In this document: positions 57,528-64,000 of the stretch, piece after piece
How the letters are laid out: every line of letters starts with the position of its first letter
Numbering within the stretch: the stretch's first letter is position 1
Assembly (NCBI RefSeq): GCF_040718835.1
Contig: NZ_JBFEFG010000264.1
Span: forward strand, 201,297-265,296
Length of the DNA stretch: 64,000 bases
Direction of reading: 5' to 3'
Source of the DNA: Bremerella sp. JC817
Lineage (GTDB): Bacteria; Planctomycetota; Planctomycetia; Pirellulales; Pirellulaceae
Position numbers and translations under genes: made by a program
Notes under the pieces: generated by a model
Database searches by the model: none
What the model was told of the DNA's origin: nothing
What the model saw: the letters and a program-made list of their open reading frames with translations, nothing else

Positions 57528-58340
57528 CTATTTCAGCAGTTCCAGCGTTTCGATCACGAACGAGGCGTGCACGATGATAGCCAGCCCGAACTGATGATGG
57601 GTTTTGATCGTCATATAGTTCCCCTTCATCGTGTCGTTCAGAAACCGCTGGCCATGCACGACTCCCATAATCAGTGGCTGCTCTGCGGATCCTTCTTCTT
57701 CGCCGGCAAGCGTCGTAAAGACCGGCCCGCCGCTGTCACCGCTGAAGATACTGGTGCTGATGTAAAACGTCTTGGTCTTGCTGGTTGGCAGGACTGGGAA
57801 CGATGCCAATGGACCGTTTCGCAAAATTGCGAAGCCTGCCTCGCTCGATTCTTCGCGATGCGGATAGCCCAGCATGGTCAACTTGCGGCCTGGGTGCACA
57901 CCCTTGGTTCGCAGATGTTCTTCGGTTGCCAACAAGCTGGTTGGCAGATGTGGAAGGTCGGCGTCTGCTGGCGGAGTCACGTAGATCGCGGCGACGTCTT
58001 GTTCCGGGTGGTTTACCCACAGCGGCTTGTCATCTTTGCGGATGGCGAGCGGAACCAATTGCTTCTTGTACTCTCCTTCCGCTGTTTTAATGCGAAAGAC
58101 GACCGAGGTTTCATCGCCGTTGGTTTTGTCGAGCACGTGCTTGGCTGTCACCAGGATGAAGGTTTTGCCTTCGTCAGGCGTCAGAATGAAACCAGTCCCG
58201 GTGGAACCAGGATTACTCAGTTTCACCGTGGCCCGGAACATGAGCGTGGTGGGATCTTCCGACTCGGCATGCAGCGGCGATGTCAGCAGGGAAGCAGAAA
58301 CGAGCAGGGCCAAGAGCACGAGAGAAACAGTCTTCAACAT
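57528..58340 (-). CDS. Exported trypsin-like serine protease
   Basis: A 270-residue secreted protease with signal peptide MLKTVSLVLLALLVSASLLT. The catalytic triad is visible: His in VTAKHVLD, Asp in EQDVAAIYV, Ser in FSGDSGGPVFT. An oxyanion-type GSTGTGFIL lies near the start. No PDZ domain is present, so it is not a full HtrA. It stands alone and is convergent with the lipoprotein gene. The substrate is unknown. Confidence 0.86.
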   Translation of the reverse strand: MLKTVSLVLLALLVSASLLTSPLHAESEDPTTLMFRATVKLSNPGSTGTGFILTPDEGKTFILVTAKHVLDKTNGDETSVVFRIKTAEGEYKKQLVPLAIRKDDKPLWVNHPEQDVAAIYVTPPADADLPHLPTSLLATEEHLRTKGVHPGRKLTMLGYPHREESSEAGFAILRNGPLASFPVLPTSKTKTFYISTSIFSGDSGGPVFTTLAGEEEGSAEQPLIMGVVHGQRFLNDTMKGNYMTIKTHHQFGLAIIVHASFVIETLELLK

Positions 58341-58648
58341 GGCAATCGATTTTCAAATTCAGGTGGCAGGTCTAGGAGCGGGGCTCAAGGCGAATGGCTT
58401 GTTGCTTCCCAGTTTCGCAGCCAATCGTCGCGAGAAACCGGCAAGCGTATCAGCTTCGGGAGGGTGGTTGGTTAACAGCCCAGACTAGTTGTCCGCGGCC
58501 GGCATGGAAAGCCCGCTTCTGGTTTTCGGAGCACGGCCCAAAAGTAGAGGGCCTGGTGATGGATTGGATCCCGCTGCCAAATTGCCCTACGCTTGGACGG
58601 TACGCGTTCGATTCATGGTAGCTTTTCCGACGGCGAAGGAATCTGGCG
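58341..58648. other. Divergent gap between protease and M24 peptidase genes
   Basis: A 308-base gap. It must hold promoters for the protease (minus) and the M24 peptidase (plus). No gene, repeat or clear operator was seen. Confidence 0.5.
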
Positions 58649-59341
58649 ATGCGACAGGTCGAAGAGTATCAGGCGATTCAAGCAATTTCTAAAGAAGTCT
58701 TAGCAGAAATCGGGGCGAGCCTTGTCGTATCCGATACGGAAGCGACCATCGCCCGTCGTGCCCAGCAGTTGCTGGCCGATCGCGGTATTACCGATACGTG
58801 GTACCACGATTGTCCGGCCCTGGTGTTAGCCGGAACACGATCTTGTCTTTCGCTCTCGGGACGCGACTACGTGCCTGCCGACGAGCCTCTCGGGAATTTC
58901 AACCTGGTGACCGTCGACTTGAGTCCCTGTCGAGAAGGCATCTGGGGTGACTGTGCCCGAAGCTTCTACGTTGAAAATGGCCACTCTGTCAGCGAGCCTG
59001 AAGATGCCGAGTTCCAGCAAGGCAAAGCAGCCCTCAACACCTTGCATAGTCGCCTGCAACAGTTCGCTAAACCAGATATGAGCTTCGATGATCTTGGGCG
59101 ATTCATGAAGAACGAAATTCAGGAACTCCGATTCGTGGAGCTCGACTTTCTCAGCAACTATGGCCATACGATCGAAACGGATCTGGCTGCACGCAGTTAT
59201 ATCGAGAAGGGCAATCCACGAAGTTTGCGTTCGGTGGATCTATTCACGTTCGAACCCCATATTCGACCAGTCGAAGGACGATGGGGTTTCAAGCACGAAG
59301 AGATCTATTACTTCGAAGGCGAGGTCCTCCGCGTATTGTGA
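58649..59341 (+). CDS. M24-family metallopeptidase
   Basis: A 230-residue pita-bread-fold enzyme related to methionine aminopeptidase and prolidase. The five metal ligands can be assigned: Asp in VTVDLSP, Asp in WGDCARSF, His in NYGHTIETD, Glu in FTFEPHIRP and Glu in KHEEIYYFEG. It lacks the creatinase/prolidase N-terminal domain. Cytoplasmic and single-gene. It may cleave Xaa-Pro or act on an amino-acid derivative. Exact substrate unknown. Confidence 0.85.
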   Translation: MRQVEEYQAIQAISKEVLAEIGASLVVSDTEATIARRAQQLLADRGITDTWYHDCPALVLAGTRSCLSLSGRDYVPADEPLGNFNLVTVDLSPCREGIWGDCARSFYVENGHSVSEPEDAEFQQGKAALNTLHSRLQQFAKPDMSFDDLGRFMKNEIQELRFVELDFLSNYGHTIETDLAARSYIEKGNPRSLRSVDLFTFEPHIRPVEGRWGFKHEEIYYFEGEVLRVL

Positions 59342-59370
59342 GCGGACGAGGAGCGTTCAAGAAATAAAAA

Positions 59371-59396
59371 CGGCCTGAGAGAACTCAGGCCGTTTT
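59371..59396. terminator. Bidirectional rho-independent terminator
   Basis: CGGCCTGAG (59371-59379) pairs with CTCAGGCCG (59384-59392) around AGAA. T follows and A precedes. It lies between the convergent M24 and DUF1559 genes. Confidence 0.9.
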
Positions 59397-59426
59397 CTTG
59401 ATTCATTGAAGAGCCGGGTCTAGCGA

Positions 59427-60455
59427 TTAGAAGTCGGAGACGACTTCGCCACCGGCACGCGTGCCGAGCGAACGCCAGATGGTCAGGTCGATCGTTTCGC
59501 TGATCGAGCGACTGCTGCCGTCGAACATCACGACGTCGACGACGCCTGGGTGCCAGCTTCGCGAGGTGACGATCGAGTAGGTCGGGCTACCAGCGTTGCC
59601 GTCCTTACCTTCCTGCCACGAATTGAAGTCGCACTCTTCGTACGTAGTTCCGCCGTTAGAGCACGAGGTCTTCGCGTTCGGTGGCATCGTGACGGTGAAG
59701 CCGGTGTGATGTACGCGACCGTCAGGCCATTCCGTGTGCCCGGTGTTCTTGAACTCGTCGCCGGAAGCGATGATCGCTTCGGCATCGGCGATCGTGTTCG
59801 GAATGGTCGTCGTCGACGGGCCGCCATTGCGGAAGTAAGGTGTCCAGGCCTTTACTTCAGCACCCAGCAGCGTGTTGGATGAACCATCGGTCGCGTCGCG
59901 GAACGACAAGCTCGAGTTCGGATAGAACAGCCCGTTGCCACCTTGCTTGTTGGAAGGATTGAAGACGAACCAGGTACCGTAATTGAAGCCATAGCTGGTC
60001 GGCCACAGTTTCACCTTGCCGCCGCCTGGGTCGCGTTCGCGACCAGCACCGGGATCACTTGGGCAGCCATAACCAGGGATCTTCAGGCCATCGATCGCCG
60101 TCTGGAAGTCCCAGGCAATCGTGATGTCGACGTTGTCGTACAGGTTGCCTTGTTCCAGAAACTGCAAAATTCGACCATGCACGCCCCACGACCCGTTACT
60201 GGCACTGGTGGATGTCGATAGGTCGACTGTGCAGCCCATCGGCAGTACGCGGTAGGTATCGACGTAGTTGTGCAGGGCGAGGCCCATCTGTTTGAGGTTG
60301 TTTTTGCACTGCATCCTCCGGGCAGCTTCCCGAGCTTGTTGCACGGCTGGCAACAACAAAGCGATCAGGACACCAATAATGGCGATCACGACTAAAAGTT
60401 CAACAAGCGTGAAACCTTCGCGTGGCGATTTCCGTGGGGTTGGAAAAATCGTCAT
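59427..60455 (-). CDS. DUF1559 pilin-like protein (H-X9-DG family), copy 2
   Basis: A roughly 342-residue protein. The ATG at 60455 has AGGA upstream and gives a prepilin-type leader: [20 protein letters not shown], then [20 protein letters not shown]. The frame is open for 39 codons more, which would bury the leader. The C-terminus shows the H-x9-DG motif ([19 protein letters not shown]) and ends with [10 protein letters not shown], parallel to copy 1 at 37185. Expected to be cut by a prepilin peptidase and exposed outside the cell. Confidence 0.93.
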   Translation of the reverse strand: MTIFPTPRKSPREGFTLVELLVVIAIIGVLIALLLPAVQQAREAARRMQCKNNLKQMGLALHNYVDTYRVLPMGCTVDLSTSTSASNGSWGVHGRILQFLEQGNLYDNVDITIAWDFQTAIDGLKIPGYGCPSDPGAGRERDPGGGKVKLWPTSYGFNYGTWFVFNPSNKQGGNGLFYPNSSLSFRDATDGSSNTLLGAEVKAWTPYFRNGGPSTTTIPNTIADAEAIIASGDEFKNTGHTEWPDGRVHHTGFTVTMPPNAKTSCSNGGTTYEECDFNSWQEGKDGNAGSPTYSIVTSRSWHPGVVDVVMFDGSSRSISETIDLTIWRSLGTRAGGEVVSDF

Positions 60456-60798
60456 GCTTCTCGAGTTCCTTGGATAACGGGGCATGGCACATCTGGTGCC
60501 CCTGGATCTAGTTAACCGCGTCCTAGACAATTTCCTCCAACAAAGCGGGACGCACTTTGCCCTGTTCGGCAAATTTGATACCCAGTCTAGGTGGAGTCCA
60601 CTCTTTTTCTAGGGGCCATTTCGTGATTTCGCGAGAACAAGGCAGGAATCTGAAGACGATTGAGAATGCGAACCGAGTAGTATTGCGCAGAGTCCTTGAT
60701 TGAGGCGAGATTGTCCTGTGTTGTTGTCGACTCGGACGACAACCATGTCGTTCTTGATAACACATTTGTGGTGTGACCAATGAGCTAGCGAGGTATTG
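60456..60798. other. Divergent gap with one hairpin
   Basis: A 343-base gap upstream of the methyltransferase gene. The only notable structure is GTTGTCG/CGACAAC at 60723-60743, seven pairs around a seven-base loop, 55 bases before the start at 60799. Otherwise nothing is seen. Confidence 0.45.
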
Positions 60799-61530
60799 AT
60801 GGACGCGATCATCGACCTGTTTGAAGGCCTTCAACGAATGTCGCCGGGCAGCGAAGCGACAACCTCCGAGGCGATCGCGACGGCAACCCAAGGACGAACC
60901 TGGCGATCGCTCGTCGAGTTTGGCTGTGGTCGCGGTATCTCGACGATGCTGCTGGCCGAGCAGACTTCCGCGAAGATCACGGCAGTCGATACCTGCGGTG
61001 CTTTCCTACAGCAACTGCAAGTCGAAGCGGCGACGCGAGGCTATGCCGATCGCGTTCACATCCGTCAGCAAAGCATGGATACCACTTGGCCAGAAGGGAC
61101 CTCATTCGATGCGGTCTGGTGCGAAGGTTCCGTCTACAGCATTGGGCTCGACAACGCTTTGCGATTGTGGCATCCACTTCTCAGCCCAGGCGGGGTTCTG
61201 GCTGTCAGTGATCTGGTCTGGCTGACGGACTCCCCCGACCCGGAAGCCGACGCCTATTGGAAACGGCAAGGCGTCTCACTTCGCTCGCGCGGGGAGATCG
61301 AGCAGTTGTTGCCTGAGCATGGATTTCGATTGCTGAGTAGCTTCGTGTTTCCCGATAGCGATTGGCAGAACTATTACGGGCCGATCTCTCAGCGGCTTGA
61401 AACCTGGATCGATGGCTATACCGACCGCCAGGAGGCGGAACTGGTCGCGGCGGCTTTCGAGGAGGAAATGGCGACATATTCACGGTTTGGGCAGCAATAC
61501 GGCTACGTCTTTTTCCTGGCCGAGGTTTAA
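60799..61530 (+). CDS. Class I SAM-dependent methyltransferase
   Basis: A roughly 243-residue Rossmann-fold methyltransferase. Motif I is LVEFGCGRGISTMLLAEQ, motif II KITAVDTCGAFL, then a DAVWCEGSVYSIG motif IV region and HPLLSPGGVLAVSD as motif V/VI. The C-terminus (QQYGYVFFLAEV) resembles methyltransferases acting on small metabolites. The ATG at 60799 follows GCGAGG; an in-frame TTG directly precedes it. No pathway partner is nearby, so the substrate is unknown. Confidence 0.87.
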   Translation: MDAIIDLFEGLQRMSPGSEATTSEAIATATQGRTWRSLVEFGCGRGISTMLLAEQTSAKITAVDTCGAFLQQLQVEAATRGYADRVHIRQQSMDTTWPEGTSFDAVWCEGSVYSIGLDNALRLWHPLLSPGGVLAVSDLVWLTDSPDPEADAYWKRQGVSLRSRGEIEQLLPEHGFRLLSSFVFPDSDWQNYYGPISQRLETWIDGYTDRQEAELVAAAFEEEMATYSRFGQQYGYVFFLAEV

Positions 61531-61604
61531 ACGGTTGAATCACGCGGGAAAACAGAGGATGGTATAGGGAAATCACCTCGCTCCCTCCCCCTAGAGATTC
61601 GATC

Positions 61605-63443
61605 ATGCCACGTCTCTTGTTGTCGCTCTTGCTGCTGGTTGCGTGCAGCACGTCGTCGTTCGCTGCCGAAAAGCCGAACTTCCTTTGGATCATGTCGGAA
61701 GACAACTCGAGCCACTTTCTGAAATGGTTCGATCCGACCGGCGCATCCACGCCGAACATCGAAGCCCTCGCCAAAGAAGGGCTCACCTATGACAACGCGT
61801 TTTCAAATGCCCCGGTGTGCAGCGTCGCGCGGACGACGTTGATTACCTCGTGCTATGCACCGCGGATTGGGACCTTTCATCATCGTAAGAGCTTCATCGT
61901 GCCGATGCCGGAAGGCTTAAAGATGTTCCCCGCCTATCTGCGAGAAGCAGGCTACTACACGACCAACAACAGCAAAGAAGATTACAACGCTCAGAAGTCG
62001 AAGGACGTCTGGGACGAGTCTTCGCGTAAGGCCTCGTGGCGAAATCGAAAGCCTGGGCAGCCGTTCTTCCATGTGCAAACCTACACGACGACGCACGAAA
62101 GTTCGTTGCACTTTCCTGCCGCTGATATCGACAACAAACCGAATGAGAACGATGCCGAATCGGTGTTTGTCGCGCCCTATCATCCGCAAAGCAAAGAGTT
62201 CAAATACACCTATGCCCGTTACCACGATCGAATCCAGCAAATGGATCAACAGGTCGGTAAGCTGGTCGATCAGTTGCGGGAAGATGGCTTGCTCGATTCG
62301 ACGTTCGTCTTTTACTTCGCCGATCATGGCGGCGTGTTGCCACGTAGCAAGGGTTATGCCTACGACACCGGTTTGCATGTCCCGCTGGTGATCCGTGTGC
62401 CCGAGAAGTTCCGCGAGCAACTGCCGCAGACGACCGGCAGCCGCATCGAGTCGTTCGTCAGCTTTGTCGACTTCGGCCCGACGGTGCTGAACCTGGCAGG
62501 CGCGAAGGTGCCTGATCAGATCGATGGTCACGCGTTCCTTGGTTTAGGTGAGCAGCAGTTGGTCGAGAGCGACGAGTCGTTTGGCTACGCCGATCGCTTT
62601 GATGAAAAGTACGACATGGTGCGAACGCTGCGAAAGGGCAAGTATCGCTACATTCGCAACTACCAGCGATTCAACTTCGACGGATTGATGAACAACTATC
62701 GCTACAAGATGGTTGCTTACCAGAACTGGAAAGAATGGTTCGATGCCCAGAAGCTCGATGGCCTGCAAAGTCAGTTCTTCCAGGCCCGACCGGCTGAGAT
62801 GCTGTTCGACGTTTCGGAAGATCCATACGAGATCGATGACCTCGCCGGTGATCCGAAGCACCAGGAAGTTCTGGAAGAACTTCGCGGTCGGCTCGATGAA
62901 ATTGTGGTCGGTATGCCGGACCTGGGTTTCTATCCAGAGAGCTACCTGGCCGAAAAGGCGGCAACCAATCCGGTCGCTTTCGGTCAGCAGCACAAGGCGG
63001 ACATCGCCGCGATGCAGCAGATTGCTAATTTACAACTAGGCTCGTTCGCGGATGCCCAGTCCGACATCGCTAAGGCGTTGGCTTCTTCCGATCCATGGCA
63101 GCGTTATTGGGGTGTGATCGCGTGCAGCGGGCATGGAGCCGAAGCGTTGCCGCTGAAGGAGACGTTGGTGAAGCTGGCCGAATCGGATCCCGAGAACCTC
63201 GTGCGTGTGCGGGCGATCGAGTACCTTGCCCTCTACGCCGGACAAGATCCGGCCGAAGCGATGGGCAAGGCTTTAGAGAACGCCAAGACCGCGACCGAAG
63301 CGAATCTGATTTTGAACTCAGTCGTCTTGCTGCGAGATGGCAGCCCAGGGTATTCGTTCTCGATCCGTCGCCAACAGGTCGAGCATCTCAAACAAAATCG
63401 TGGCGAACTCGAGCGTCGCCTGGAATACCTCGATCCGAAGTAA
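61605..63443 (+). CDS. Exported sulfatase-family protein with HEAT-like tail and unusual CSVAR motif
   Basis: A 612-residue secreted protein with signal peptide MPRLLLSLLLLVACSTSSFAA. The N-terminal domain is a sulfatase: PNFLWIMSEDNSSHFLKW, and VFYFADHGGVLPRSKG with the distal Asp-His. The maturation site reads CSVARTTLITS (Cys about 71) where the usual pattern is CxPxR or CxAxR. The last about 120 residues look like HEAT repeats (SDPWQRYWGVIACSGHG, then LVRVRAIEYLALYAG). Whether the Cys becomes formylglycine is doubtful. Confidence 0.85.
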   Translation: MPRLLLSLLLLVACSTSSFAAEKPNFLWIMSEDNSSHFLKWFDPTGASTPNIEALAKEGLTYDNAFSNAPVCSVARTTLITSCYAPRIGTFHHRKSFIVPMPEGLKMFPAYLREAGYYTTNNSKEDYNAQKSKDVWDESSRKASWRNRKPGQPFFHVQTYTTTHESSLHFPAADIDNKPNENDAESVFVAPYHPQSKEFKYTYARYHDRIQQMDQQVGKLVDQLREDGLLDSTFVFYFADHGGVLPRSKGYAYDTGLHVPLVIRVPEKFREQLPQTTGSRIESFVSFVDFGPTVLNLAGAKVPDQIDGHAFLGLGEQQLVESDESFGYADRFDEKYDMVRTLRKGKYRYIRNYQRFNFDGLMNNYRYKMVAYQNWKEWFDAQKLDGLQSQFFQARPAEMLFDVSEDPYEIDDLAGDPKHQEVLEELRGRLDEIVVGMPDLGFYPESYLAEKAATNPVAFGQQHKADIAAMQQIANLQLGSFADAQSDIAKALASSDPWQRYWGVIACSGHGAEALPLKETLVKLAESDPENLVRVRAIEYLALYAGQDPAEAMGKALENAKTATEANLILNSVVLLRDGSPGYSFSIRRQQVEHLKQNRGELERRLEYLDPK

Positions 63444-63465
63444 GGCCTGCCACGGCATAAAAAAA

Positions 63466-63500
63466 GACATCCGAATCACTACAAAAGGGATTCGGATGTC
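63466..63500 (-). terminator. Rho-independent terminator for the right-edge gene
   Basis: A perfect 12-base stem GACATCCGAATC/GATTCGGATGTC (63466-63477 with 63489-63500) with an 11-base loop. On the minus strand it is followed by seven T (A run 63459-63465). It ends transcription of the gene at 63564-64000 and may weakly serve the sulfatase. Confidence 0.85.
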
Positions 63501-63563
63501 CTTGGAGATCGACTCGTCGTCGAATTGGTATCGCACATCACACCCATTCAAGGTGACGTGCGC

Positions 63564-64000
63564 TTAGTGCAGCCAGATCGAATCTTTCGGAGCGTCGCTA
63601 CCGAACGAAATCTTCTGAGGCTGACCGTTGGCCGGGGCTCGGATAATCGGAGCTTCCGCCATCCGTTCAACCGGTGCCAAAGTATGGCTGGTTGGCTGAA
63701 TGGTAGCGGCGAGTGGTTTCGGTTTCGATGCTGTTCGCAATGGATTGTGCGGTCGTGGAAGTGATCCGGTTGGCAGCACTGGGGCCGCGTCGATTTCTGC
63801 TGGTGTTGGCAAGTCGAGCGGAGCCTGCTTCGGCGTGATGTCGTTGTTCTGCGGTTTGGCAACCAGCGTGTTGTCCATCTTGGTTGGCTGGCCGATCACC
63901 GCTTTGTTGATGATGAAGTCGGAATGTGCTCGACGCTTGTTCAAGTCACGCATCAAGGCATCGTTGTAAGCCTTCTGCGGCCATGGGCCTTCCGCCAACG
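63564..64000 (-). CDS. Unknown protein, C-terminal part (runs off right edge)
   Basis: The minus-strand frame is open from the right edge to the stop at 63564, giving at least 145 residues. A TTG at 63998 is probably internal. Visible text: KAYNDALMRDLNKRRAHSDFI, then a Pro/Thr/Ala-rich stretch (LPTPAEIDAAPVLPTGSLPR) and a C-terminus ending APKDSIWLH. The low-complexity tail suggests a linker or envelope protein. No domain recognised. The following terminator at 63466-63500 supports it being a transcribed gene. Confidence 0.7.
   Translation of the reverse strand, partial: LAEGPWPQKAYNDALMRDLNKRRAHSDFIINKAVIGQPTKMDNTLVAKPQNNDITPKQAPLDLPTPAEIDAAPVLPTGSLPRPHNPLRTASKPKPLAATIQPTSHTLAPVERMAEAPIIRAPANGQPQKISFGSDAPKDSIWLH

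Overview
The window looks like a stretch of a planctomycete chromosome, most likely a Pirellulaceae relative of Blastopirellula, Bremerella or Rhodopirellula. This is inferred from gene content: two DUF1559 pilin-like proteins, two exported sulfatases, a DUF1592/DUF1588/DUF1585 cytochrome c protein paired with a Tat-exported DUF1552 protein, an EF-hand/esterase fusion, and a membrane protein with an NPFKSP N-terminus close to the planctomycetal NPYQSP motif. Genes sit on both strands in short operons. I see no IS element, phage gene, CRISPR array or rRNA.

Layout: 1-4537, the start of an RND efflux adaptor and a CHASE-type hybrid histidine kinase. 5599-12603, cell-surface polysaccharide genes: two glycosyltransferase genes (one a GT2-GT4 fusion) and a complete dTDP-L-rhamnose pathway, with rfbD convergent to the glycosyltransferases and divergent from rfbB-rfbA-rfbC. 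12762-17475, an ankyrin protein, tRNA-Pro(CGG), recJ, an SGNH hydrolase and ribosomal protein bL33. 17997-21935, two tandem paralogous single-membrane-span proteins with terpene-cyclase-like toroid repeats, then a HisA-like protein. 22510-29772, a complete Na+-translocating NADH:quinone reductase operon nqrABCDEF with its flavin transferase apbE and maturation factor nqrM, behind a leader with strong RNA-structure potential. 29897-36712, exported hydrolases and the DUF1592/DUF1552 pair. 36816-41021, a lipoprotein, a DUF1559 protein, Hsp20 and an IlvD/Edd dehydratase. 41247-44708, a 1153-residue protein that I suggest may be a pyrophosphate-type PEP carboxykinase, also behind a hairpin-rich leader. 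44796-47184, Mog, a QueD/PTPS-family enzyme and a prepilin peptidase.

The two most interesting blocks lie at 48468-52865 and 53248-57516. The first encodes a C39-like cysteine peptidase, a RLAN/RimK ATP-grasp ligase, a GCS2-type glutamate ligase and an N-formylglutamate-amidohydrolase-like enzyme. This combination suggests synthesis and trimming of an unknown glutamate-derived amide or peptide, or a peptide tag. The second encodes TssK, TssL and a short TssM-like protein lacking both a Walker A motif and the periplasmic domain, then a small lipoprotein. It looks like a stripped-down type VI secretion membrane/baseplate module.

The right end carries a trypsin-like protease, an M24 peptidase, a second DUF1559 protein, a methyltransferase, a sulfatase with an unusual maturation motif and the 3' part of an unknown gene. 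All calls come from reading the sequence by eye; no database search or folding program was run.
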